Source of the DNA: Prevotella sp. E13-27
GTDB lineage: Bacteria; Bacteroidota; Bacteroidia; Bacteroidales; Bacteroidaceae
NCBI RefSeq assembly: GCF_023217965.1
Contig: NZ_JALPSC010000002.1
Span: 806,001-870,000 of the forward strand
DNA length: 64,000 nucleotides
Direction of reading: 5' to 3'
Positions 42,570-52,219 of this stretch are shown one piece after another (within the stretch, counting starts at the first letter, position 1; every line of letters begins with the position of its first letter). Position numbers and translations under genes: made by a program. Under the pieces are notes generated by a model. It was not told the origin of the DNA and ran no database searches. It worked only from the letters and a program-made list of their open reading frames with translations.

Positions 42570-43658
42570 TTATTTCGCTTTAAACATCTCTGCTTGCTGA
42601 CGGATAAGCTCAGCATCGTTGAAATAGTCAATTCTCATTGCCTTTCTCACTTCATCCATAGTGCAACTTGCTACCGCGCGAGCCTGTTCAGTACCCTTCT
42701 TCAGGATATTGTATATCTCAGGGATATCCTGTTCGAACTCATGACGACGCTGACGCATAGGCTCCAAATGCTGATTAAGCACCTGATTGAGGAACTTCTT
42801 GCACTTCATGTCGCCCAGTCCTCCGCGACGATAATGGTCTTTCATCTCGTCAAGATTCTGATAATCAGGGAAGAAATTAGCAAAGTCTGCGTCTGTAGAG
42901 AATGCGTCAAGATATGTGAACACAGCGTTTCCTTCAACATGTCCTGGGTCAGATACATTCAGGTGAGTTGGGTCTGTATACATTGAACGTACCTTCTGCC
43001 ACACCTCATCGGCAGAATCGCTTAGGTAAATACAGTTACCAAGACTCTTCGACATCTTTTCCTTTCCATCAGTTCCAGGCAGTCTGCGTGCTGTTACGTT
43101 TTCTGGCAGCATGATGTATGGTTCAACGAGTACAGGTCCATATGTGTTGTTAAAGCGATTCACCAGCTCACGCGTTACCTCAAGCATTGGTTCTTGATCT
43201 TCGCCAGCAGGCACCGTTGTAGCCTTAAAAAGAGTAATGTCGGCAGCCTGAGATACAGGATAGCAGAAGAATCCCAATGGAATGTTTGCCTCAAAGTTAC
43301 GCATCTTTATCTCTGTCTTTACCGTTGGGTTACGCTGAACACGCGATACAGTGATGAGGTTCATTAGATATGTTGTCAGTTCAGCCAGTTCTGGAATCTG
43401 ACTCTGAATGAATAGTATGCATTTGTCAGGATCAAGTCCTGCTGCCAAATAATCAAGTGCAACGTTTATGATGTTCTGTCTTATCTTCTCAGGATTATCT
43501 GCATTGTCTGTCAGCGCCTGTACGTCAGCCATAAACACAAACATGCGGTCATAATCACCAGCATTCTGAAGCTCTACGCGACGACGCAGAGAACCAACAT
43601 AGTGACCTAAATGAAGTTTTCCTGTAGGACGGTCGCCCGTCAAAATTACTTTTCCCAT
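42570..43658 (-). CDS. trpS: Tryptophanyl-tRNA synthetase
   Basis: Class I aminoacyl-tRNA synthetase of 362 residues from the chosen start. The HIGH-type motif reads [10 protein letters not shown] and the KMSKS motif is intact ([10 protein letters not shown]). The ATG at 43658 is preferred to an in-frame ATG 36 bases upstream because it gives the usual start [14 protein letters not shown]. The upstream start would add a low-complexity N-N-N-T-Y-Y-Y-I-K run. Confidence 0.93.
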   Translation of the reverse strand: MGKVILTGDRPTGKLHLGHYVGSLRRRVELQNAGDYDRMFVFMADVQALTDNADNPEKIRQNIINVALDYLAAGLDPDKCILFIQSQIPELAELTTYLMNLITVSRVQRNPTVKTEIKMRNFEANIPLGFFCYPVSQAADITLFKATTVPAGEDQEPMLEVTRELVNRFNNTYGPVLVEPYIMLPENVTARRLPGTDGKEKMSKSLGNCIYLSDSADEVWQKVRSMYTDPTHLNVSDPGHVEGNAVFTYLDAFSTDADFANFFPDYQNLDEMKDHYRRGGLGDMKCKKFLNQVLNQHLEPMRQRRHEFEQDIPEIYNILKKGTEQARAVASCTMDEVRKAMRIDYFNDAELIRQQAEMFKAK

Positions 43659-43726
43659 TTTAATATAATAATATGTGTTGTTATTTAATTTCAATTCTTA
43701 TCCTAATACAATTAGCTATCTATGAG

Positions 43727-46066
43727 TTATGAATTCTGGATAATATGCACATCTCTCTGTGGGAATGGAATCTCTATGCCATTCTCATTAAGAGTCTCGT
43801 AGATGCAACGTGTCACATCGCTGATGACAACCCCTTTCATTACAGCATCAGCCCACACAAACAGTTTAAAGTCAACACTTGAATCGTTCATTGCTGTTAT
43901 AACCGAGCCAGCCTTCTTTGTTGGATCTATCCATTCGTTATGTAGCTTGTTGACAGCGTCTTCCACGAGTTGCTGCACCTGTCGCAGGTTTGAGCCGTAT
44001 GCCACTCCAAATGGTATTGATGCAAGCACATATCCGTGGTTTTTAGTAAGATTCTTGTAGTTCTTATCAAAAAGCTGCGAATTCTGGAATGTTATAACCT
44101 CACCCGATTTTGCCTCGACTATTGTAGAGGTATAGCTTATCTGCTGTACCTTACCCATTATACCATCTACCTCAATCCAATCACCAACTTTTAGTCTACC
44201 GGCCATCAGAGATGCGCCATAGAAGATATTCTCAATGATGTTTTTCGATGCGAAACCGATACCTGTTGACAGACCGCCTGAGATTGCCAATAACCATGCT
44301 AGCGAAATGTGCAGCAGTCCGAGTGACAATAGAAGCCAGATGCTCCACACAAGAACTTGAATGATGTTCTTACTCATTACTGAGCGTGATGCAGCTGTTG
44401 ACGGGTCCTGATTCTCGAAATGCAGCGACATGAAAGCCAACATGGTGAAAGCTATATAGCGGAAGCAGAACCACAGACAGATTACGAACGATAGCTTCAG
44501 TATTGACAGCTTCAGGTTCTCCATATCTATGAAGTTCTGTCGGAACAGTTGCCAGCAAAGGTCGCTCAGGTTAAACACGTCAGCAGCCCAGTATATACTC
44601 AGCATGAGCGACAGTACTCCCATGACGGGCATTACCACATCTGACATTAAATGGAAATGCCAGCTCTTTGTGATGGGGTTGTCCTTCATGTTGTGTCGCT
44701 CTCCGAATATTGTCATCCATCTTGACAGACATGTGATTGTGAGAATACATGTAAGCTGCATTATCCACCAGATGAGTATCTGTACTGCCAAGAGTGTGTA
44801 TCCGCTCCATGAACAAACAGTAGATGTGATGAATACCAGAAGCGACAGGTATGTGTAGAACATGTCCTGCTGTGGCACATTCTTATTATGTCGTGATATC
44901 ACGTTCCATTGCCAGAATGCGGCTAGCAATAGTATTGGTGGAAATATAAGGTTTACCAGTTCCTTCGGTATAAGTATTATTCGGAATGCTATGACAAGGA
45001 ATCCCACTACTATCAATGGTGAGTATATTCTGAATGCACTCGCAATCTGGTCACCACTTACTCTCAATAGCAACGAAACGAGAATCACGCCAAGCAGCCA
45101 TGCATATTCCACGAGCAGGTTTGAAGCCATTATAATGAAGTTCTGATCACCAATGTTTCTTCCTATGATTAAAATCAATGCAAAGGTGATAGTTGTCGTA
45201 GCCATTATAATGCTGCTACGCTTCTTTTTGAATTCTTCTGTTCTTAGTTTCTTGGGCAACAGTACTCTGATTGCCAGCTGATTGATGATGGTTGCAATGA
45301 TTATATAGAAGAGAATCACTAAGAACAATCCAAATATGATCTTGCTGTCCCATTGTGAGTTAGGCGCCGACTTATATTTGTCATTCATCGTGACTAACAT
45401 ATCATTGAACTTCTCCTGTATGTTATGCAGTACGTTGAAATAGTTGTCGCCGCCATTCATGAATATGCCACGCTGAATCTCGTTGTATCTCACCTGGGCA
45501 TAGTCGTTCATGTTGCGTAACTTCTGCTCACTCATCTCATAATAATGTATGTAGTCAACAGTCTGCAATCTGTTCTCTGCTAACGAGTTTCTGATGCTTA
45601 TAGCCAGTGTCAGACAAATATTCCTGTCAGTATTGGCTCTCTGTCCAAGCATAGCTGTAGGCATGTTTTTCAAGCTAACAATCAGACTATCATACTTTGC
45701 TATCTCAGCATCGTGTCTTTGTAGAAATTCTTGGAACGGCACTCTTCTGCTTTGGAACTGCTGATACAGTTCTGTTGCCTCATGACATGCATAAGTGAGA
45801 TCAAACACATAGTCTGAGTTCTGTGAATAAAGCATCAAAGAGTTCTGGTTTGAGCGCTTCATTATGTCTATTAGCTCATTAAGAGTCTGCGTATTATATC
45901 GTCTGCGCTCAACTACTTGACTTGTTTGCTCAATATGTCTAAGCACCAGTTCATGACGAAGTACTGACAATGTTTGTTCTAGGTTTTTCTCTTTCAATAC
46001 TGCGCTAACATCGCCGCATACTGAAATAAAAACGACCAACAATAGAATGATTCTTTTTATGTTCAT
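43727..46066 (-). CDS. MscS-family mechanosensitive channel with large N-terminal region
   Basis: A 779-residue channel. The signal peptide (1-23) is followed by a periplasmic helical region with coiled coils (to about 235), then about ten membrane helices (about 245-620), and the MscS core begins near 575: A-I-S-G-G-L-S-T-G-I-G-F-A-S-K-N-I-I-E-N-I lines the pore, and V-G-D-W-I-E-V-D-G-I-M-G-K-V forms the cytoplasmic beta domain. This resembles the MscK/MscM type. It would open under hypo-osmotic stress. It lies 39 bases after a sensor kinase gene. Confidence 0.88.
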   Translation of the reverse strand: MNIKRIILLLVVFISVCGDVSAVLKEKNLEQTLSVLRHELVLRHIEQTSQVVERRRYNTQTLNELIDIMKRSNQNSLMLYSQNSDYVFDLTYACHEATELYQQFQSRRVPFQEFLQRHDAEIAKYDSLIVSLKNMPTAMLGQRANTDRNICLTLAISIRNSLAENRLQTVDYIHYYEMSEQKLRNMNDYAQVRYNEIQRGIFMNGGDNYFNVLHNIQEKFNDMLVTMNDKYKSAPNSQWDSKIIFGLFLVILFYIIIATIINQLAIRVLLPKKLRTEEFKKKRSSIIMATTTITFALILIIGRNIGDQNFIIMASNLLVEYAWLLGVILVSLLLRVSGDQIASAFRIYSPLIVVGFLVIAFRIILIPKELVNLIFPPILLLAAFWQWNVISRHNKNVPQQDMFYTYLSLLVFITSTVCSWSGYTLLAVQILIWWIMQLTCILTITCLSRWMTIFGERHNMKDNPITKSWHFHLMSDVVMPVMGVLSLMLSIYWAADVFNLSDLCWQLFRQNFIDMENLKLSILKLSFVICLWFCFRYIAFTMLAFMSLHFENQDPSTAASRSVMSKNIIQVLVWSIWLLLSLGLLHISLAWLLAISGGLSTGIGFASKNIIENIFYGASLMAGRLKVGDWIEVDGIMGKVQQISYTSTIVEAKSGEVITFQNSQLFDKNYKNLTKNHGYVLASIPFGVAYGSNLRQVQQLVEDAVNKLHNEWIDPTKKAGSVITAMNDSSVDFKLFVWADAVMKGVVISDVTRCIYETLNENGIEIPFPQRDVHIIQNS

Positions 46067-46105
46067 CTGTGTAAATATGTTGATTTCTTTTTTGTATAAA
46101 TCGGC

Positions 46106-47824
46106 TTATATCGTCACCACGAAACGGGCTCCATCACTATAGCTAGTATCAAGCGTTATGTCGCCACCAAGACGTCGGGCGAGGCTTCGTGCTACAGTTA
46201 GTCCTATGCCAGTTCCGTCATAGTACTCATCGAGCTGTACGAATTCATCGAATATACGCTCCTGTTCCTCTGCAGGTATACCTATTCCAGTATCCTCTAT
46301 TATGAATCGACCTTCAGAGACGATAAGTCTTGCATGCTCATTTGCTGTTTTTTCTTTGGCAGACTGAGCCATGAGCGCTTCAGCAGGATGCGTGAACTTC
46401 ATTGCGTTGTCAAGCAACAGTTCTACTATGCGTACAGCCGATCGAAGATTTGTCTTAATGACAGCATCTGAACCTTCTTCAAGTTTCAATTCAAAGTCGA
46501 GATGTGACGCTTCGCCTATACCCGACATGAGTATTGCCTGATGTGCTATTTGGGCCGATGTTACCTCGTCATTACGCTCAAGTACAATATTGCTGCTCAC
46601 TTCTGAGAGTTCAAGCATCTTGTTTACGAGTCCTGTTATACGGTCAGTACTGTCAATAATCTGCTTCGATGCGTCGGAACGTTCCTTTTCCGAAAGAGTC
46701 GCACCTGGTGTCGTTATGAGCTGTGTAAAACCGCTAAGGATGTTGAGCGGGGTGCGTATCTCGTGAGAAATCTGTTTAATGAACGCACTTTTCATTCGTG
46801 TTGATTCTTCGGCACGAGCATTTGCCACGACAAGCTGTTCATTTTTCTCAGCCATTTGGTCGTAGGCTTTCTGCAGGCTCTGGTGTGCCAGCTCAAGACG
46901 CTTGCTGAGAAGATAACGGTTTACGCTGAAGACAACAAGGAATACGAATGTCAGGACAACCAACAACACCCATACCCATACAGGAATCTTTATTTCTCCG
47001 AACTGCGACACCACGTCTTCGCCATAGATGTCGTCAATTATGCCCTCAGCTTCCATCCTGCGCATCTCTGCATTAATGCTGTCTATGAGCTCAGCGTTGT
47101 GGCTGGCATAGCAGTACTCACGTGGCTCAAGAGATAGCTCTTCAGTCTTCATCACATTCTGTAGATGGAACTTATCAATGTTATAGGCTGCCTGGAAACG
47201 ATAGCAGATAACGCCATCATATTTTCCGTTGTTCAGATCTTCGAAAGCTTCACTCAGGTCTGTAACGGCATAGTCTTCTGCTCCTGCACTCTTCAGCATC
47301 ACTCCTATGGGACGCGAACGCATATATGCAATCTTCTTGCCGCTTAAATGACGAAAGTCAAACTCACTATAGTCTTTCTTGCGATAGACAATCTGATAAT
47401 AGAGACGGAATACGGCATTTGAATAGTTCGTAAGTTCTTTGCGATATGAACTATAGACGAGCAACCCCAGGTCGTATTTTCCTTCTATGATTCCAGGCGA
47501 CATCTTTTCCCAACGGTTTGGCGAGAATGTGAACGGTATGCCCATTCGTTTTAGAAGTATCGACGTGAACTTCACATCGTAACCCGACGGCCGTCCCTGA
47601 TCATCAACATACTGAAGTGGCGCATAGCTGGTGTTCATGCCCACCACGAGCGGGCTTTCTTTCGTGAATCCAAAGTGCTTGGCCATCTGGCTTACGCTTG
47701 TGTCGTCCTTGCGTGCCTTGAAGTATTTCTCAGAAGAAGTGTCACACGAAGCCATCAACGACAGAATGACCACTGTCGCCAGTATGTTACAGAAAAGCCT
47801 GTTTATATTATTGATTGTAATCAT
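46106..47824 (-). CDS. Histidine kinase with periplasmic solute-binding domain (BvgS-like, lipoprotein start)
   Basis: Membrane-bound sensor kinase of about 572 residues. After a lipobox-like L-M-A-S-C, a family 3 solute-binding (SBP_bac_3) domain occupies about 40-270 (T-S-Y-A-P-L-Q-Y, G-Y-D-V-K-F-T), then a membrane helix (about 287-308), a coiled linker, a HisKA domain (K-Q-I-S-H-E-I-R-T-P) and an ATPase domain (D-N-A-M-K-F, G-T-G-I-G-L-T-V-A). No receiver domain or nearby response regulator is seen. ATG at 47824 is preferred because the alternative at 47845 lies about three bases from the likely transcription start (-7 element TAAATTTG, 47854-47861, minus strand). Confidence 0.85.
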   Translation of the reverse strand: MITINNINRLFCNILATVVILSLMASCDTSSEKYFKARKDDTSVSQMAKHFGFTKESPLVVGMNTSYAPLQYVDDQGRPSGYDVKFTSILLKRMGIPFTFSPNRWEKMSPGIIEGKYDLGLLVYSSYRKELTNYSNAVFRLYYQIVYRKKDYSEFDFRHLSGKKIAYMRSRPIGVMLKSAGAEDYAVTDLSEAFEDLNNGKYDGVICYRFQAAYNIDKFHLQNVMKTEELSLEPREYCYASHNAELIDSINAEMRRMEAEGIIDDIYGEDVVSQFGEIKIPVWVWVLLVVLTFVFLVVFSVNRYLLSKRLELAHQSLQKAYDQMAEKNEQLVVANARAEESTRMKSAFIKQISHEIRTPLNILSGFTQLITTPGATLSEKERSDASKQIIDSTDRITGLVNKMLELSEVSSNIVLERNDEVTSAQIAHQAILMSGIGEASHLDFELKLEEGSDAVIKTNLRSAVRIVELLLDNAMKFTHPAEALMAQSAKEKTANEHARLIVSEGRFIIEDTGIGIPAEEQERIFDEFVQLDEYYDGTGIGLTVARSLARRLGGDITLDTSYSDGARFVVTI

Positions 47825-47853
47825 TATGGTTGCACTTGTTTGCATTGAGGATG

Positions 47854-47861
47854 CAAATTTA
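47854..47861 (-). promoter_or_regulatory. -7 element of the solute-sensing kinase gene
   Basis: TAAATTTG on the minus strand. Transcription would start near 47848, which favours the ATG at 47824. Confidence 0.45.
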
Positions 47862-47937
47862 CGAAAAACTTTTTATTTTTAAACATTGTAATACTAAAAA
47901 GAAGTTTCCATTAGAAAAATACATGACATATTTCATT

Positions 47938-47965
47938 TTTGTTTTCAGATTTTTATTTATCTTTG
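47938..47965 (+). promoter_or_regulatory. Promoter of clpS-clpA-aat
   Basis: TTTG at 47938-47941, a 16-base spacer and TATCTTTG at 47958-47965; the clpS ATG follows 22 bases later. Confidence 0.55.
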
Positions 47966-47987
47966 CACACATTAAAGGCCAAACACT

Positions 47988-48290
47988 ATGCCCAACGAAC
48001 AGTCATCAGTAAAGGAGCGGCAACGCACCGACCTTCGAGAGCCGCGACGCTACAAGGTCATTATCTACAACGACGACTTCACTACAATGGAGTTTGTTGT
48101 AATGATACTTACAAACGTTTTCTTTAAGAGTCAGGCAGAAGCCGAGGCACTAATGCTTCAGGTGCACCACAGTGACAAAGCCGTGGTGGGAATCTACACT
48201 TACGACATCGCTCTGTCAAAAGTGCACAAGGCTACCCGCATGGCACGTGAGAGCGGCTATCCGCTTCGATTGGCTTGTGAACCAGAATAA
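47988..48290 (+). CDS. clpS: ATP-dependent Clp protease adaptor ClpS
   Basis: N-degron recognition adaptor of 100 residues. The core Y-K-V-I-I-Y-N-D-D-F-T-T-M-E-F-V (42-57 after the charged N-terminal tail) is the ClpS signature that forms the pocket for bulky N-terminal residues; H-H-S-D-K-A-V-V-G (61-69) is the second pocket loop. It delivers N-degron substrates to ClpA. It starts the three-gene clpS-clpA-aat unit, nine bases before clpA. Confidence 0.93.
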   Translation: MPNEQSSVKERQRTDLREPRRYKVIIYNDDFTTMEFVVMILTNVFFKSQAEAEALMLQVHHSDKAVVGIYTYDIALSKVHKATRMARESGYPLRLACEPE

Positions 48291-48299
48291 CAATCAAGA

Positions 48300-50534
48300 A
48301 TGGCAAATATAGACTATACACCAAGAGCAAAAGCCCTTATCAATAAGGCTGCCGACCGTTGCGAGGCGTTCAGACATGAGTTCATTATGCCTGAGCATCT
48401 TCTTTTCGCCATGCTCGAAGATGGCACTTTTAGCACCGTTATCAGCATCTATGCTTCTATTCAGCTGTTGGAAGACAATGTTGAGAGCCATCTTCGCAAC
48501 ACACCTCCCCTGCCCGATGACGTTGAGGTGGAGCCCGAGTTGTCGGCACAAATGACCCAACTCATTGAGTCTGCCTACAGGCAAGTCATATATAGCAGCG
48601 CAGAGTCTATTGATGTTCCTCACCTCGTTGTGTCCATGATGGAGCTTGAAGATTCTTGGGCGAGCTATACGCTTAAGAACCTCCTAGGCAATGAAGCTGA
48701 GAACTTCGTCAGCGACCTTATCTCCGTCTATGAAGATGAAGACTTCGAGAACTCCCTTGACAGCGATGACGATGATGACGACAATGCTGATGAACAGGAG
48801 GCTCAGAAGCCTGAGTCGTGGCGCAAGCTTGTTGAGTGCATGAATGATACTGTGGCAAACCACAATCCGCTCATAGGTCGTGAAGCTGAACTGGAGCGCA
48901 CCATTCAGGTACTCTGCCGCAAGGATAAAAACAATCCGCTTCATATTGGCGAGCCAGGCGTTGGCAAGACGGCTCTCGTCTATGGTCTTGTTAGCCGTAT
49001 TGTCGATGGCAATGTTCCTGAGCGTCTGAAGAACTGCGTGGTCTATCAGCTAGACCTCGGCACCCTGCTTGCCGGCACCCAGTATCGTGGTGACTTCGAG
49101 AACCGCCTGAAGATGATTCTCGAGGGAATGAAAGCCGAAGGCGATGCTATCGTCTATATGGATGAGATACATAACATCGTGGGTGCTGGAGCCATTGGCG
49201 AGAGTTCAATGGATGCAGGAAATATGCTTAAACCTTATCTTGAAGCTGGTGATATACGCTTCATTGGTTCAACTACTTACGAAGAGTTTAACAAGTATTT
49301 CTTGAAGTCTAAGGGACTTGTTCGTCGCTTCCAACAGATTGATATCTCAGAGCCGAGCATTGACGAGACGATAAACATTCTGAAGCAACTGAAAGGCAAG
49401 TATGAGGAGTTCCATAATGTGGTCTATACCGATGAGGCTATAGAGTTCGCTGTCAAAGGAACGGCGAAGCATATAGCCGACCGTTTCCTGCCCGACAAAG
49501 CCATAGACCTCATTGATGAGGCAGGCGCTAAGATGGAGCTTGAACCTGTCAAGCGCGAGATTACTGATGACTTCCTTGCAGAGATTCTTGCCAAGATGTG
49601 TAAGACTGAAGCAATGACAGTCAAGGAGAACGATGCCGAGCAGCTTGCAACCCTCTCCGATAACCTTCTCGCTCAGATCTACGGACAGGACAATGCCATC
49701 AAACATGTTGTTGAGGCTGTACAGATGGCGAAGGCAGGACTTACCGATGAAGACAAACCTTTAGCATCGCTTCTCTTCGTTGGACCTACGGGTGTTGGTA
49801 AGACGGAAGTCGCCCGTGTCCTGGCACGAGAGCTCGGCATTGAGCTCGTGCGTTTCGATATGAGTGAATATACTGAGAAACATACCGTTGCCAAGCTCAT
49901 TGGCTCTCCTGCTGGCTATGTGGGCTATGAAGACGGTGGCCAGCTTACCGACGCTATCCGAAAGACCCCTAACTGCGTTTTGCTTCTCGACGAGATTGAG
50001 AAGGCCCACAGCGACATCTATAACATTCTGCTTCAAGTGATGGACTATGCTCGCTTGACTGATAACAAAGGTCGTAAGTCAGACTTCCGCAATGTCATTC
50101 TCATCATGACCTCCAACGCTGGTGCCCAATATGCCACTCAGGCGTCTATAGGCTTCGGCAGTCATGTGTCGCGAGGCGAAGCCATGTTGCGTCAGGTCAA
50201 GAAGACGTTCAAGCCCGAATTCATCAACCGTTTGTCAGGAACGGTTGTGTTCAACGATATGGATAATGCTATGGCCTCTCTCATACTAAAGAAGAAGCTC
50301 TCTCAGCTTCAGGAGAAGCTCACGGCAAAGAATGTCACGATGACCCTTTCTGACGAGGCTTTTGCCCTGTTGCTTAAGAAAGGCTTCACCAATGATTATG
50401 GTGCACGCGAGATAGACCGAGTCATTGCCCACGATCTGAAGCCTGTCCTTATGAGAGAGATTCTCTTTGGAAAGTTGAAGAACGGAGGCGAAGCTAACAT
50501 CGGCGTTAGCGACGATAAGCTTGCCATAGAATGA
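48300..50534 (+). CDS. clpA: ClpA unfoldase (AAA+ ATPase)
   Basis: Hexameric unfoldase of 744 residues that feeds proteins to ClpP. An N-terminal Clp_N domain (about 1-138, binds ClpS) is followed by an acidic run with D/E/N (about 145-165), then AAA module 1 (Walker A G-E-P-G-V-G-K-T, Walker B V-Y-M-D-E-I-H-N) and AAA module 2 (G-P-T-G-V-G-K-T, L-L-D-E-I-E-K-A). The I-G-F loop (S-I-G-F-G, near 620) is the ClpP-docking motif. Length matches E. coli ClpA (758). Confidence 0.93.
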   Translation: MANIDYTPRAKALINKAADRCEAFRHEFIMPEHLLFAMLEDGTFSTVISIYASIQLLEDNVESHLRNTPPLPDDVEVEPELSAQMTQLIESAYRQVIYSSAESIDVPHLVVSMMELEDSWASYTLKNLLGNEAENFVSDLISVYEDEDFENSLDSDDDDDDNADEQEAQKPESWRKLVECMNDTVANHNPLIGREAELERTIQVLCRKDKNNPLHIGEPGVGKTALVYGLVSRIVDGNVPERLKNCVVYQLDLGTLLAGTQYRGDFENRLKMILEGMKAEGDAIVYMDEIHNIVGAGAIGESSMDAGNMLKPYLEAGDIRFIGSTTYEEFNKYFLKSKGLVRRFQQIDISEPSIDETINILKQLKGKYEEFHNVVYTDEAIEFAVKGTAKHIADRFLPDKAIDLIDEAGAKMELEPVKREITDDFLAEILAKMCKTEAMTVKENDAEQLATLSDNLLAQIYGQDNAIKHVVEAVQMAKAGLTDEDKPLASLLFVGPTGVGKTEVARVLARELGIELVRFDMSEYTEKHTVAKLIGSPAGYVGYEDGGQLTDAIRKTPNCVLLLDEIEKAHSDIYNILLQVMDYARLTDNKGRKSDFRNVILIMTSNAGAQYATQASIGFGSHVSRGEAMLRQVKKTFKPEFINRLSGTVVFNDMDNAMASLILKKKLSQLQEKLTAKNVTMTLSDEAFALLLKKGFTNDYGAREIDRVIAHDLKPVLMREILFGKLKNGGEANIGVSDDKLAIE

Positions 50535-50564
50535 TAACTGGCACTATAAAGGAAAATTACGAAT

Positions 50565-51206
50565 ATGGTATTCAGACTCGACGACGAACTGTGGTTCCCC
50601 GACCCTCATCTGGCTGACGATGACGGCTGCCTTGCCGTGGGTGGAGACCTAAGCATCGACCGCCTTTTGCTGGCTTATCAGCACGGAATCTTCCCTTGGT
50701 ATGCTTTCCGCCACGACGAGCCTATATGGTATTGCCCCAAGAAGCGTTTCGTCATCTTCCCTGATGAGATACACATTTCTCATTCCATGCGCACGCTCAT
50801 GCGCAAGAACATATATACAGTTACGTTCAACAAAGATTTCGAAGGCGTGATAGCCAACTGTGGAGGTCTGCGCATTGATGAAGAATATGCGTGGCTGGGG
50901 CCCGATATGACAGCTGCCTATACTGAGCTTCACAATCAAGGCTTTGCCCTGAGTGTTGAGGTATGGGAGAAAGAGCGTCTCGTAGGCGGTCTCTATGGTG
51001 TAAACATCGGCAGCGCTTTCTTTGGCGAGAGCATGTTCTCGCTTGTGCCGAGTGCATCGAAGCTTGCCCTCATCAGTTTGGCTCAGATAATGCAAGAATG
51101 CGGCGGCTCGCTGATTGACTGTCAGTTCGAGACACCGCATCTTAAATCTATGGGCGGACGCTACATCGACTACGACGAATACATGAAAATCATCAGTAGA
51201 GAGTAG
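50565..51206 (+). CDS. aat: Leucyl/phenylalanyl-tRNA-protein transferase
   Basis: Aminoacyl-transferase of 213 residues that attaches Leu or Phe to proteins beginning with Lys or Arg, creating N-degrons for ClpS. The family motifs G-I-F-P-W-Y, P-I-W-Y-C-P-K-K-R and G-G-L-Y-G-V-N-I-G-S-A-F-F-G-E-S-M-F are present. It follows clpA by 30 bases, so writer, reader and unfoldase of the N-degron pathway are made from one operon. Confidence 0.93.
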   Translation: MVFRLDDELWFPDPHLADDDGCLAVGGDLSIDRLLLAYQHGIFPWYAFRHDEPIWYCPKKRFVIFPDEIHISHSMRTLMRKNIYTVTFNKDFEGVIANCGGLRIDEEYAWLGPDMTAAYTELHNQGFALSVEVWEKERLVGGLYGVNIGSAFFGESMFSLVPSASKLALISLAQIMQECGGSLIDCQFETPHLKSMGGRYIDYDEYMKIISRE

Positions 51207-51226
51207 TAATCGTCAAGCTTCTTATC

Positions 51227-52102
51227 CTATTTCTTCTTGCTTGAAATCTTAATGGTCTTTGTCGTGTTCACCGTTCCAGGAGTCGTTGTTGCTGCAGACT
51301 TTTTATAGTATTTCAAAGCTTCAGGCAACCACTTCTGTATGTCCTGCACACGCTTTGCGTCCGATGGGTGGTCGCTGAACAGTCCTCCGCTGCCACTACC
51401 CTGTGCCGCCATTCTCTGCCAGAAGCTCACAGCCACATTGGGGTCATAGCCAGCCATTGCTGCAAAAATCAGTCCCATGTGGTCAGCCTCGCTCTCCTGT
51501 TTTCTCGAGAAGCCCGATGTCCACAGGCTCGAACCAAGCTGTGTGCCCAGCGAGAGCAGCGCCTGCGTTCCTTCGCCCAGCTTTGCACCTTGAGCCACAG
51601 CTCCCAGTATAGACACTCCGTATTGCTGTTTGTAGGCGTTGCTCAATCTTTCTGCCGAATGCTTAGCCACAGCATGAGCGATCTCGTGACCAAGCACAAT
51701 GGCAAGCGAAGCCTCGTCGCGCGTCACGGGCAATATTCCCTCATATACCACAATCTTTCCGCCAGGCATGCAGAACGCGTTCACCTGCTGGTTCTGTACG
51801 AGGTTAAACTCCCATGCATATTTCTTTGCATCGTCAGCCAGTCCCACCTTGTTAAGATAGCTCACCACCGCATTGGCAAGCCTTTGCCCCACCCTGCGCA
51901 CCATCTCTGTATTAGCTGCGTTGGTTGACGGTTTTGCCGACTGCATGTATTGCTGATACTGCTGATAGGAAAGCGTCAGCACCTCTTCGTCGCTGACTAT
52001 TAGACTCTGACTGCGCCCTGTGATGGGAACATAGTTTGTTGTGCCACATCCCACGAGGATTGTGGTCAGAATTGACAGGAAAAATAGTTTCAAGTGTTTC
52101 AT
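51227..52102 (-). CDS. M48-family metallopeptidase lipoprotein
   Basis: Envelope zinc peptidase of 291 residues with lipobox L-V-G-C (Cys at 17); the ATG at 52102 is chosen over an upstream frame because it opens the signal peptide M-K-H-L-K-L-F-F. The zinc site H-E-I-A-H-A-V-A-K-H is followed by E-A-D-H-M-G (third ligand). It resembles BepA/LoiP-type lipoprotein proteases that clear misassembled outer-membrane proteins. The promoter at 52122-52154 is shared divergently with nadE. Confidence 0.9.
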   Translation of the reverse strand: MKHLKLFFLSILTTILVGCGTTNYVPITGRSQSLIVSDEEVLTLSYQQYQQYMQSAKPSTNAANTEMVRRVGQRLANAVVSYLNKVGLADDAKKYAWEFNLVQNQQVNAFCMPGGKIVVYEGILPVTRDEASLAIVLGHEIAHAVAKHSAERLSNAYKQQYGVSILGAVAQGAKLGEGTQALLSLGTQLGSSLWTSGFSRKQESEADHMGLIFAAMAGYDPNVAVSFWQRMAAQGSGSGGLFSDHPSDAKRVQDIQKWLPEALKYYKKSAATTTPGTVNTTKTIKISSKKK

Positions 52103-52121
52103 AATAGTACTTTGAATCGTG

Positions 52122-52169
52122 CAAAAGTAATAAAAATATTTGTATTGTAGCAAAAAATACGTAATTTTG
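52122..52169. promoter_or_regulatory. Interleaved divergent promoters of the M48 gene and nadE
   Basis: Minus strand: TTTG at 52151-52154, 21-base spacer, TACTTTTG at 52122-52129. Plus strand: TTTG at 52139-52142, 19-base spacer, TAATTTTG at 52162-52169. Both match the consensus and overlap, so only one can be used at a time. Confidence 0.65.
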
Positions 52170-52219
52170 CGAGCAAATTCAAAAACATATCTATTCATTA
52201 ACGTAAAGTAATATCATTT

